DNA of 20,008 bases from a virus: IMG/VR virus record IMGVR_UViG_3300023184_000630, positions 1-20,008 of that record. One strand, given 5' to 3'. Below the pieces are notes generated by a model, which was not told the DNA's origin, made no database searches, and saw only the letters and a program-made list of their open reading frames with translations. Below, in pieces: positions 1-5,577 of the stretch (position 1 is its first letter; every line of letters starts with the position of its first letter). The translations under genes and the position numbers were made by a program.

Positions 1-2
1 TG

Positions 3-107
3 CATAAGTTATTGGAGTTGTTTGATAACGAAGTATACTTTGTTAGCATCGTGCTTGCTCTAATGATAGCAGGATTTGCGTTGGGCTTCTTATTTGGATC
101 GTTATAA
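3..107 (+). CDS. 3' end of a small membrane protein (partial)
   Basis: An open frame enters from the left edge and stops with TAA at 105-107, giving the last 34 residues of a protein whose start lies outside the window. Residues about 12-32 of the visible part form one continuous hydrophobic stretch (VYFVSIVLALMIAGFALGFL) ending in FGSL, so it is probably a single-pass membrane peptide with a short C-terminal tail. The other two forward frames close within about 65 bases. The next gene begins 11 bases later behind its own ribosome binding site. Function is not recognised. A run of small membrane peptides follows directly, so it probably belongs to the same set. Confidence 0.55.
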   Translation, partial: HKLLELFDNEVYFVSIVLALMIAGFALGFLFGSL

Positions 108-118
108 GGAAATAACAC

Positions 119-316
119 ATGTATGAATTAATTTTTACTTTTTTAGTTGTGACCAAAGCCGGTATTCCGGGCTTTCACATAGAACAAATCAGCCGCTTTC
201 GTGAAATAGAGGACTGTGAAAAGACTCGAACCAGTATGGTCACATACATGGATCAACTTGTACGAGAAGGCAAGATGTTTCCCGGTGTGTTTGAATGCCG
301 CAAGGTACAACGATGA
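119..316 (+). CDS. Small hypothetical phage protein (65 aa)
   Basis: The ATG at 119 follows an AAGGA ribosome binding site at 106-110 with 8 bases between. The first 20 residues are hydrophobic (MYELIFTFLVVTKAG) and may be a membrane anchor or uncleaved signal. The rest is polar, with acidic and basic residues and two cysteines (ECRKVQR at the end, EDCEKTR in the middle), a pattern compatible with a short periplasmic or cytoplasmic tail. The stop TGA at 314-316 overlaps the next start in an ATGA junction, so the two are probably translationally coupled. No family function is recognised. Its size, coding direction and coupling to neighbours support it as a real gene. Confidence 0.7.
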   Translation: MYELIFTFLVVTKAGIPGFHIEQISRFREIEDCEKTRTSMVTYMDQLVREGKMFPGVFECRKVQR

Positions 317-540
317 AATTAAATGATGTGTTACAATGGGCAGGTGCGGTGTTTATTATAGTGGGGCATGTGTTTAACAGTATTGGGCCCGAGACTTACC
401 CTTATAACATTGCCACCTTTGCGGCAGGAACTGTGTTCTTTTTAGCCTGGAGTTTGCGTGTGGGTAATACACCACAGTTGTTGGTTAACATTATAGCATT
501 GGCAATAGGTGCAACAGGATTATACAGGGCATTAGTATGA
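313..540 (+). CDS. Small three-pass membrane protein (75 aa)
   Basis: An upstream ATG at 295 is possible, but the ATG at 313 overlaps the preceding stop as ATGA, the junction type used throughout this chain, so 313 is chosen. The product is almost entirely hydrophobic, with three likely membrane segments at about residues 8-24, 33-48 and 56-72. The first two are separated by a polar loop containing the conserved-looking PETYPYN. It resembles small integral membrane proteins seen in marine T4-like phages, but no activity is known to me. Likely location is the host inner membrane. Its stop overlaps the next tiny membrane gene, again as ATGA. Confidence 0.7.
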   Translation: MKLNDVLQWAGAVFIIVGHVFNSIGPETYPYNIATFAAGTVFFLAWSLRVGNTPQLLVNIIALAIGATGLYRALV

Positions 541-620
541 CGGATTATGTTTTTTGTGTAGCCATAACAGTAATGTTGTATGTTCATTTGGTGAGTAATA
601 ACATAACGGCGGTGATATGA
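537..620 (+). CDS. Tiny single-pass membrane peptide (27 aa)
   Basis: The frame begins at ATG 537, which overlaps the previous stop (ATGA at 537-540), and ends with TGA at 618-620, which overlaps the next start (ATGA at 617-620). Exact fusion at both ends is the main evidence that this 27-codon frame is translated; otherwise the chain would have an 80-base gap. Residues about 4-20 (YVFCVAITVMLYVHLV) form one hydrophobic segment, followed by SNNITAVI. It is probably a small inner-membrane peptide. The function is unknown. A role only in coupling translation is an alternative. Confidence 0.5.
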   Translation: MTDYVFCVAITVMLYVHLVSNNITAVI

Positions 621-823
621 ACAAACGCATACAACAACTTGCACTTGAATCGGGTGCCTGGCACCAAGTGTACGATCAAAAGCGATTCATGGTGGACGGT
701 AACTTTGATGTCGCTAAGTTCGCCCAGTTGATTGTGCGGGAGTGTGCCGATCACGTTATGATGACCAGCGACAGATACCGCAAAGAATACTTTGCCCAAA
801 AGGTATTGGAGACATTTAAATGA
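617..823 (+). CDS. Conserved small phage protein, function unknown (68 aa)
   Basis: The start ATG 617 is coupled to the preceding peptide by an ATGA overlap. The product opens with MNKRIQQLALESGAW and contains FDVAKFAQLIVRECADHV near residues 34-50, the layout of a short soluble family common in T4-like phages of marine bacteria (an amphipathic N-terminal helix, then an F-x-x-LIVRE-C helix). No catalytic motif is visible and no activity is known for the family. It is probably cytoplasmic. The stop TGA at 821-823 overlaps an ATG at 820 that opens a 20-codon frame. Confidence in the gene is good; confidence in any role is nil. Confidence 0.75.
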   Translation: MNKRIQQLALESGAWHQVYDQKRFMVDGNFDVAKFAQLIVRECADHVMMTSDRYRKEYFAQKVLETFK

Positions 824-882
824 CAGTGGCCTTGGCTGTGGCTATCCAACTCATAATTGAGTTTGGATTCCGGTATACTTGA
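820..882 (+). CDS. Possible 20-aa hydrophobic micro-ORF
   Basis: An ATG at 820 overlaps the preceding stop in an ATGA junction and opens a 20-codon frame ending at TGA 880-882. The peptide is mostly hydrophobic (MTVALAVAIQLIIEFGF) with two polar residues near the end. It resembles the two other tiny membrane peptides of this block (537-620 and 1843-1932). Against it, the frame is very short and its stop lies inside the -35 box of the promoter at 879-907, so the junction may be chance. Listed as a candidate only. Confidence 0.25.
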   Translation: MTVALAVAIQLIIEFGFRYT

Positions 883-907
883 CCGCAAATGACATCTCGC
901 ATATAAT
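879..907 (+). promoter_or_regulatory. Sigma70-type promoter, placed for a leaderless transcript
   Basis: The -35 box TTGACC (879-884) and the perfect -10 box TATAAT (902-907) are separated by exactly 17 bases. Only five bases (ATACT) separate the -10 from the ATG at 913, so the expected start of transcription falls on the start codon. No ribosome binding site is present upstream of that ATG. Confidence 0.75.
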
Positions 908-912
908 ATACT

Positions 913-1143
913 ATGACTAAGAAAACAATTAAGGTAGAATTTGCCCCCGGGGCACTAGATGACGCAGACTTTGAAAGCCAAGCCGAGCTCGACGAGTTTG
1001 TTGCCAACATTACAGCCATGTTTCAAGACGGCAGTTTCTTAGAAAGCAGCCGTCCTGTGGACATGAAAGAATTGCAAGATACAGACCCTGAATTGTATGC
1101 TAAACTAACGGAATTGAACAACGACAAAAGGACATTACAATGA
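913..1143 (+). CDS. Conserved small phage protein, function unknown (76 aa)
   Basis: The product begins MTKKTIKVEFAPGALDDAD, continues with an acidic helix (QAELDEFVANITAMFQDG, about residues 23-40) and ends in a charged segment. The opening KxIKVEFAPGxxD and the MFxDGxxxxxSRPVD segment recall a short acidic protein found in marine T4-like phages; I know no function for it. The start at 913 has no Shine-Dalgarno sequence and lies five bases after a perfect -10 box, which suggests a leaderless message. The stop overlaps the next start (ATGA at 1140-1143). Probably a cytoplasmic, early-expressed protein. Confidence 0.75.
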   Translation: MTKKTIKVEFAPGALDDADFESQAELDEFVANITAMFQDGSFLESSRPVDMKELQDTDPELYAKLTELNNDKRTLQ

Positions 1144-1382
1144 TATTTGAATGGTTCACTAAAAAAGATCGAGTCCCTAGTAATGTAGTACCGTTTCCTA
1201 AACCCGAACTTGCACCTGATCCAGAACCCAAAGAACACTATCGTGTGGGCTTTACAACTGATAATGAAACTACACTTACGCTAATGTCACCGGGCGGAAT
1301 GTCATTGACATTGACAATGAATCAAGATAGTTGTGAACAACTGATTAAGATGTTACGTGCCACTTACATAGACGAGGAATAA
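1140..1382 (+). CDS. Small hypothetical phage protein (80 aa)
   Basis: The start ATG at 1140 is coupled to the previous stop by an ATGA overlap. The N-terminus (MIFEWFTKKDRVPSNVVPF) is followed by a proline/acid linker (KPELAPDPEPKEHY). A compact C-terminal part has TTDNETTLTLMSPGG and LTLTMNQDSCEQLIKML, which reads as two or three beta strands followed by a helix. No known domain or catalytic signature is visible. The stop is one base before the next ATG, so both are probably translated from one message. The function is unknown. Confidence 0.7.
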   Translation: MIFEWFTKKDRVPSNVVPFPKPELAPDPEPKEHYRVGFTTDNETTLTLMSPGGMSLTLTMNQDSCEQLIKMLRATYIDEE

Positions 1383-1383
1383 C

Positions 1384-1611
1384 ATGGACGCAAAAGACTT
1401 TATTAACGATATTGAAATTGGTATGAAGGGACTTGGGGAGTTTGAAGTACAAGTCGAAATTCCCGATAACTTTGTGTTCTACGGGGTAGTTCCGTACTAC
1501 ATGCACATTGTGAACCGAACCGCATTGGTCACAGTTCCGGCGTCAAGTGTGCAAGAGGCCCGTGAATTGGCTCTAGCATACTTTGCCGGAGGAGTTGACC
1601 CTGATGAGTAG
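1384..1611 (+). CDS. Small hypothetical phage protein (75 aa)
   Basis: The start ATG 1384 lies one base after the preceding TAA and behind a GAGGA ribosome binding site (1374-1378, five bases of spacing). The protein is acidic, with an N-terminal helix (DAKDFINDIEIGMKGLG), a beta-rich middle (EVQVEIPDNFVFYGVVPYYM, VNRTALVTVPASS) and a final helix (VQEARELALAYFAGG). The strand-strand-helix ending recalls small phage proteins of unknown role. No enzyme motif is seen. Its 3' end contains the ribosome binding site and start of the next gene, overlapping by eight bases. Confidence 0.7.
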   Translation: MDAKDFINDIEIGMKGLGEFEVQVEIPDNFVFYGVVPYYMHIVNRTALVTVPASSVQEARELALAYFAGGVDPDE

Positions 1612-1843
1612 TTTGACACGCTACTTTGAAAATAAACATGCAGACTTACCCCGACCCCGATACAACTCAGGTGATCGTGTATCGGGACGTTGGAATGGGA
1701 TTCCTTTTGTGGGAAGTGTGGTGCGTGACACCAAGCCTACTGTATTGGTACACAGCGACTTGCCTGTGCAGTTTGAGGGCAATGTTCATTATGTGTTGTC
1801 AGTTAAGCAAACGGATATGACTTGCTTACAGGTGATTGAGTAA
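1604..1843 (+). CDS. Small basic phage protein with an SGDRVxGRWNG motif (79 aa)
   Basis: A TTG at 1583 could start the frame, but the ATG at 1604 is preferred because GGAGGAG (1588-1594) lies upstream and it makes a short overlap with the previous gene. Residues about 19-38 (RYNSGDRVSGRWNGIPFVGS) form a small SH3-like strand pattern, followed by VRDTKPTVLVHSDLPVQF and HYVLSVK. This barrel-like layout, with a conserved G-D-R-V and R-W-N-G, is familiar in small phage proteins. Nucleic-acid or protein binding would be a guess. The stop overlaps the next start (TAATG). Confidence 0.7.
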   Translation: MSSLTRYFENKHADLPRPRYNSGDRVSGRWNGIPFVGSVVRDTKPTVLVHSDLPVQFEGNVHYVLSVKQTDMTCLQVIE

Positions 1844-1932
1844 TGGCTTGGATGGTGGTCATACTTTTGGTGCTCACAGGACACATGTTCTTGGCATTTA
1901 TGTTGTCGTTAGTAATTTTGATGTTGGAGTAA
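1843..1932 (+). CDS. Tiny single-pass membrane peptide (29 aa)
   Basis: The ATG at 1843 shares one base with the previous stop (TAATG). The frame runs 29 codons to TAA at 1930-1932, and its last codons supply the GGAG ribosome binding site of the next gene at 1936. Nearly every residue is hydrophobic (MAWMVVILLVLTGHMFLAF and onward, ending MLE), so it can only be a membrane-spanning peptide. The exact fit between two genes supports translation. The function is unknown; it resembles the peptide at 537-620 in size and character. Confidence 0.5.
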   Translation: MAWMVVILLVLTGHMFLAFMLSLVILMLE

Positions 1933-1935
1933 ACT

Positions 1936-2310
1936 ATGGGATTAGACATGTACGCTTATACTGCCACTCAACCCGAGGCGGATCACGAAACTGGTCAACG
2001 CGAACTTGCCTACTGGCGCAAACATGCTAACCTGCACGGTTGGATGGAACGTTTGTGGGAACACAAGGTCTTGGCCGACGGTGGTGACCCTGAAGCGCAC
2101 ACCTTCAATGGCATTGAAGTAGAACTAACTTGGGAGGATCTTGACGAGTTAGAAAAGGATATCAATGCCCGTAAATTACCCGAGACTCGAGGATTCTTCT
2201 TTGGTGATGGTGCCGACGATCACTACCGTGATGCAGACTTAAATTTTATTAGAAAAGCACGAGCCGAACTATTTCTTGGACTACGTGTATTTTATAATTC
2301 AAGTTGGTAA
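1936..2310 (+). CDS. Conserved phage protein of the MGLDMY type (124 aa)
   Basis: The start ATG follows GGAG at 1926-1929. The protein begins MGLDMYAYTA and contains AYWRKHANLHGWMERLW (about residues 30-46), both hallmarks of a soluble phage family of unknown function in which the MGLDMY opening and the YWRKxxxxHxW segment recur. Further conserved-looking parts are LTWEDLDELEKDI and the glycine/acid-rich FFFGDGADDHYRD (about 90-102), which could sit near a metal or ligand site, though this is a guess. It is cytoplasmic by composition. The stop overlaps the next start by one base. Confidence 0.75.
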   Translation: MGLDMYAYTATQPEADHETGQRELAYWRKHANLHGWMERLWEHKVLADGGDPEAHTFNGIEVELTWEDLDELEKDINARKLPETRGFFFGDGADDHYRDADLNFIRKARAELFLGLRVFYNSSW

Positions 2311-2771
2311 TGAAAAAAATCTATTATGAAAAACGTGGCCGTAGGTACTATCCTGTGGCCGAATACGATAGTGACTTGTTTAACTCTATGTCTAAGGGCA
2401 ACCATCTTGTCATGTGCTATCCCGGTGGGCATAGTATTCGCTACAATATTGATCCTGACTATGCCGCATTGATTGCTGCAGGTCGTGTTGCCGAAACAGC
2501 CATGTCAGATGCAATTCGTAAAGCCAGTGAAATGCGACCCAAGAGCGGCGATCTTACCGAAGAACAACGGGCAGCCTGGGAACATTTGATTGCGGTGTTT
2601 GGTGACGATGCACGTATGTTACAGTGGCCTGCGACCCGTGACATTGCCGAAACCGCAGTCCAAGCCTTACAAGAGGAAGCCAACAAATTGCTAACCAACC
2701 CAGCAGTTCAATTGGCATACGACCATTTTGTAATGGTAGCAGAATTAACAAAGGAACACAATGAGCGATGA
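2310..2771 (+). CDS. Conserved phage hypothetical protein (153 aa)
   Basis: The ATG at 2310 shares a base with the previous stop and is preferred to an upstream TTG at 2304. The N-terminal part (MKKIYYEKRGRRYYPVAEYD, then MSKGNHLVMCYPGG and RYNIDPDYAALIAAGR) and the helical C-terminal half (LTEEQRAAWEHLIAVFG, ATRDIAETAVQALQEEANKL) match the general layout of a protein common in tailed phages. No function is known to me and no catalytic motif is obvious. It is likely a soluble, mostly helical protein. The next gene starts 11 bases before its stop. Confidence 0.75.
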   Translation: MKKIYYEKRGRRYYPVAEYDSDLFNSMSKGNHLVMCYPGGHSIRYNIDPDYAALIAAGRVAETAMSDAIRKASEMRPKSGDLTEEQRAAWEHLIAVFGDDARMLQWPATRDIAETAVQALQEEANKLLTNPAVQLAYDHFVMVAELTKEHNER

Positions 2772-2949
2772 CTCAGTGGCTAAGCGCATGGCCGAATTAA
2801 TGGAGCCGGTGCATAGGCAAATATTAATGTGCGATGATAGACATGACCAATTGATGTTGGCCTGTGCCATGTTGACCACAGTTAAAGATCTATTTGATTT
2901 ACATATTGGTGAAGATGGGCGTAAAAAGATGTTCGAGGATTTTGTATGA
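2761..2949 (+). CDS. Small hypothetical phage protein (62 aa)
   Basis: The ATG at 2761 has an AAGGA ribosome binding site at 2751-2755. It overlaps the previous gene by 11 bases and the next by four (ATGA at 2946-2949). The product is a predicted pair of helices: an N-terminal MSDDSVAKRMAELMEPVHRQ, then a central DRHDQLMLACAMLTTVKDLF and a short charged tail. Methionine- and leucine-rich helices of this kind often pair with partners, but none can be named. It reads like a small accessory protein; the function is unknown. Confidence 0.7.
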   Translation: MSDDSVAKRMAELMEPVHRQILMCDDRHDQLMLACAMLTTVKDLFDLHIGEDGRKKMFEDFV

Positions 2950-3446
2950 ACATTTACTTGGACATGGATGATGTTGTTGCGGATTGGCATAGTGCTGCAC
3001 AAGACTTTCTTAAAATGCGTTGGAACAAAGAAGCAGAACGTATACCACAGCATGACTGGGATCGTATCAAAAACGACAGCCACTTTTATTTAGATCTTCC
3101 GTTAAAAACAGGAGCACATGACCTGGTCTCTTGGTGTAGAACATACACAAGTCGTAACCCCGGAACCGGGTTATATTTTTTAACTGCGTTGCCACATGAC
3201 TACAGTATGCCCTATGCTGCACAGGACAAGGTATGGTGGGCCAATAGGCACTTTCCCGGTATTCCTGTTTTCTTTGGGCCGTTTAGCCATGACAAATATC
3301 GTTATTGCCAAACTGCCCAAGACATCTTGATTGATGATAGGTATAGTAATTGCAGTGAATGGGTTGCCGCCGGCGGCCGTAGTCATGTGTATAAGAGTTG
3401 GGAAGAATGTCACAGTTGGATAGAAGCCACACTGGGCACACTGTAG
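2946..3446 (+). CDS. HAD-family 5'-deoxyribonucleotidase-like phosphatase
   Basis: This is a 166-aa HAD-superfamily hydrolase resembling 5'(3')-deoxyribonucleotidases, which remove phosphate from deoxynucleoside monophosphates. All four HAD motifs are visible: motif I LDMDDVVADW with the nucleophile D6 and general acid D8; motif II threonine T80 in FLTALP; a motif III lysine candidate K95 (QDKVWWANRHF); and motif IV ILIDDR with D130/D131 binding Mg2+. The length is that of the compact phage and bacterial type. In a T4-like phage this enzyme would adjust nucleotide pools during infection. The substrate is inferred from family resemblance, and other small phosphomonoesters are possible. It is the last gene before a strong terminator. 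Confidence 0.8.
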   Translation: MNIYLDMDDVVADWHSAAQDFLKMRWNKEAERIPQHDWDRIKNDSHFYLDLPLKTGAHDLVSWCRTYTSRNPGTGLYFLTALPHDYSMPYAAQDKVWWANRHFPGIPVFFGPFSHDKYRYCQTAQDILIDDRYSNCSEWVAAGGRSHVYKSWEECHSWIEATLGTL

Positions 3447-3476
3447 TTTTTGCTAACCCCTTTAACTATAGTTTTT

Positions 3477-3507
3477 AACCCCGGTGGCAACATCGGGGTT
3501 TTTTTGT
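3477..3507 (+). terminator. Intrinsic terminator with GCAA tetraloop
   Basis: A 10-bp stem (3477-3486 paired with 3491-3500, one G-T wobble) closes on a GCAA loop of the stable GNRA type. Its AACCCCG arm pairs with CGGGGTT, and seven T residues run from 3499 to 3505. It lies 30 bases after the nucleotidase stop and directly before the promoter at 3509, so it separates two transcription units. Confidence 0.92.
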
Positions 3508-3508
3508 G

Positions 3509-3537
3509 TTGACAACTGAGTTAAATATTGTTATAAT
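3509..3537 (+). promoter_or_regulatory. Full-consensus sigma70-type promoter at the start codon
   Basis: TTGACA (3509-3514), a 17-base spacer and TATAAT (3532-3537) match the sigma70 consensus at all twelve positions. The ATG at 3543 comes five bases after the -10 box, where transcription is expected to start, so the message should be leaderless. The promoter touches the T run of the preceding terminator. Confidence 0.9.
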
Positions 3538-3542
3538 TGCAT

Positions 3543-4724
3543 ATGATCACATATACCACTGTTGAAGATTATTTAGAAGTCATTGCTGGACTCAAAGATC
3601 CTGTCACACTAAAGAAAAGTGCCACACAGTCGTTCTTTGGTGAGTTTGATCCCATTGTGAGTCTGGCACGTTACGATACAGATGTACTCAATAGCATGAG
3701 TACTGCCGCCAACGAAGGTCGCGCATTAACCGAACGACAAGGTGAGTTGGCAGTTAAAATTGTCATCAAATATAAACGACAATTGGGTGCAAAAGGAATT
3801 GATGTAGCACCTATAGAGGAAAACGCACAGTGGCGTATTGCGTTACGTAAAATGGATTATACTCGTAGACTCAGTGTCATTGGCGACGAGATAGTATTAA
3901 ACTTTCCCTATAGCACTGAACTCATTGACGAGCTAAGAACATTCAAGCGCGATAGCCAAGGCTCGGGCGAATGGGACAAAGACAACAAGCAATGGCGTTT
4001 TGCTTTGACTGAATACAACCTGGTATGGCTCACCGCATGGGCCGAAATACGTGAATTTGAATTCAACAACGAAGCACGTAGACTGAATCAATTAATTCGA
4101 GACTGCGAAGCCAATCCTTATCGAATTGAGTTACAATTAACCGACACTGGTTGTGAAATCACCAACTGTCCCGACGCATTGCGCGAGTATATCAACAACA
4201 ACTTGGACGGATTTGAACTAGAAAATCTATTACGTTTAGTTGATAACAGTGCCTTGTTGGGGTTTACTGTCGGCACAGAAATTGCAGATCTTGTAGTTGC
4301 CGGCACTGATCCACGTTTCTATAATTTAGCAACCTGCCGTGAAGTAAAACTAGATCCCACTACAGTCGCAGACGATCTAGCAAGTGTGCTAGACTATGCA
4401 GATCGTACAGAACGTTGGCCAGTGGTGGTATATGAACCCGATCTCAGTGGTAAGTTACTCAAACGTCTTACCGAGTTACGTGGGCAAAACGATATTGCAC
4501 ACATCCTAAGTAAAAAAGATATCAAGTCAGGTATACCCGCAAGCAAGTATATCCATACTATAATTCCCGTCAGTTTCGACATTCCTTTGTTGATCAGTAG
4601 TGCCGGAATGATATATGGTGGAGACAAGAGTCTAATGGTACAGCAAGCAGAGAAGATTGTGTACTGTAGTGCAGATGTATATAACAAAGCAGGCCAAACA
4701 AAGGTAGCCGCAATTGCCATCTAA
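3543..4724 (+). CDS. Phage protein with HARP-like segment, possible fork-remodelling partner
   Basis: The chosen start is ATG 3543 (393 aa); the earlier TTG at 3537 would lie within the -10 box. Residues about 105-170 read as a HARP-like module (the DNA-annealing domain of SMARCAL1-type helicases): RRLSVIGDEIVLNFPYS, then a helix, then WDKDNKQWRFALTEYNL with tryptophans W144 and W151. Upstream, ALTERQGELAVKIVIKYKRQL forms a helix seen in phage helicase-like proteins. The C-terminal third has alternating strands and helices (WPVVVYEPDL, HTIIPVSFDIPLLISS, EKIVYCSADVY) reminiscent of a RecA-like fold. No Walker A, DExH or arginine-finger motif is present, so it is not an ATPase by itself. It lies two genes before the UvsW-type helicase in one operon. 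HARP assignment is by pattern and moderately sure; the function is inferred. Confidence 0.6.
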   Translation: MITYTTVEDYLEVIAGLKDPVTLKKSATQSFFGEFDPIVSLARYDTDVLNSMSTAANEGRALTERQGELAVKIVIKYKRQLGAKGIDVAPIEENAQWRIALRKMDYTRRLSVIGDEIVLNFPYSTELIDELRTFKRDSQGSGEWDKDNKQWRFALTEYNLVWLTAWAEIREFEFNNEARRLNQLIRDCEANPYRIELQLTDTGCEITNCPDALREYINNNLDGFELENLLRLVDNSALLGFTVGTEIADLVVAGTDPRFYNLATCREVKLDPTTVADDLASVLDYADRTERWPVVVYEPDLSGKLLKRLTELRGQNDIAHILSKKDIKSGIPASKYIHTIIPVSFDIPLLISSAGMIYGGDKSLMVQQAEKIVYCSADVYNKAGQTKVAAIAI

Positions 4725-5577
4725 TTTATGTATTGACTTTGGCCGGGACAATTACACTCTAAAATTTCGTGTATTGGATACTCCCGTTGCAGAGTTGTGG
4801 ACCGAGCGTATGAACGCACGGGGCGAATACTTGCTTGACCATCCTGATAGATTCTATGGCTTTAATTCTCGCGAAGAAGAAATAGCAAAGTCCCAACGAC
4901 TATTGCAACGATGTGTTGATATTATAAACAGTTACAGTAACATCATTGCACGGCCAGTTGATGCAACTGATCAAGATTGTTTAAACTATCTACATAACAT
5001 ATTTGAAGTTTATCACGGACTACTAGGTGCACAACAACATGAGTTTTGGGTTCGTGCGCCAGACACAGTTAAAAACGCTCTAGCAGAATTAAACATTAAT
5101 GTACATAGAGCAGAGTCTGCCGTAAGATCCAATAACCCAAGAGTTGTTTGTACATGGTACGGCATGCCAAAAACTAAAACATTGCCAACAGACTTAATGT
5201 CTACGTACGGTACACTGACTACTGAGTTTGGCAGGGTTTATTTAAATTATGCAGAGATTGGAAAAACTTTAGAGGACTTGACTGTTGATAGGGACAACTA
5301 CATTGGCGATGATGCGTTTCGACCATTTAATCATTATAGCGCAGATTTTGTTGTTAGGTTTTCGGAAATAGATCCTGCAGAACGAATTCTTGCAATGAAA
5401 CAATACTACACTCAAAATCAAAAGTTCTTTACTGACCGAGGATTTGATAAGTTTGATGATCCTAGACTACTGCCACTGCGGTTTCCTGTTGCCAAGTTAG
5501 CGACAGAGTTATCGCAAGAGCAAATACTGGCAGACATAGGTTGCAGACAGTACATAAATCGTGTATACTTTGAATGA
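4714..5577 (+). CDS. Conserved phage hypothetical protein (287 aa, TTG start)
   Basis: The frame begins at a TTG at 4714, inside the last codons of the previous gene (11-base overlap). The ATG at 4728 is out of frame, and no in-frame ATG lies close by, so TTG is the best start, although it has no clear ribosome binding site. The protein is soluble and mixed in structure, with NLCIDFGRDNYTLKFRVLDT at the N-terminus, a helical middle (EEEIAKSQRLLQRCVDIINS, LNYLHNIFEVYHGLLGA) and aromatic-rich strands later (FGRVYLNYAEIGKTLEDL, FNHYSADFVVRFSEID). No family or catalytic motif is recognised. Its place between the HARP-like protein and UvsW suggests a role in DNA metabolism, but nothing in the sequence proves it. 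Confidence 0.7.
   Translation: MPSNLCIDFGRDNYTLKFRVLDTPVAELWTERMNARGEYLLDHPDRFYGFNSREEEIAKSQRLLQRCVDIINSYSNIIARPVDATDQDCLNYLHNIFEVYHGLLGAQQHEFWVRAPDTVKNALAELNINVHRAESAVRSNNPRVVCTWYGMPKTKTLPTDLMSTYGTLTTEFGRVYLNYAEIGKTLEDLTVDRDNYIGDDAFRPFNHYSADFVVRFSEIDPAERILAMKQYYTQNQKFFTDRGFDKFDDPRLLPLRFPVAKLATELSQEQILADIGCRQYINRVYFE
5541..5569 (+). promoter_or_regulatory. Possible sigma70-type promoter before the UvsW gene
   Basis: TTGCAG (5541-5546) and TATACT (5564-5569) are separated by exactly 17 bases inside the end of the preceding gene. The ATG at 5574 follows after four bases and a second in-frame ATG at 5577 after seven. The boxes are weaker than those at 3509 and 14865, and the match may be chance. 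Confidence 0.35.

Noticed and set aside
1836-2030. Overlapping 64-codon frame across the 1843-1932 peptide
   Set aside because: It is out of frame with both neighbours, has no ribosome binding site, and covers the start of a well-supported gene. The 29-codon frame fits the junctions better.
3156-3172. Hairpin-like AACCC..GGGTT followed by a T run inside the nucleotidase gene
   Set aside because: It encodes NPGTGLYF within a continuous HAD motif region. The stem needs a bulge and has an almost empty loop, so it is unlikely to terminate transcription.
3366-3377. Palindrome GCCGCCGGCGGC
   Set aside because: It lies in coding sequence (Ala-Ala-Gly-Gly) and is short. No second copy or operator context was found.
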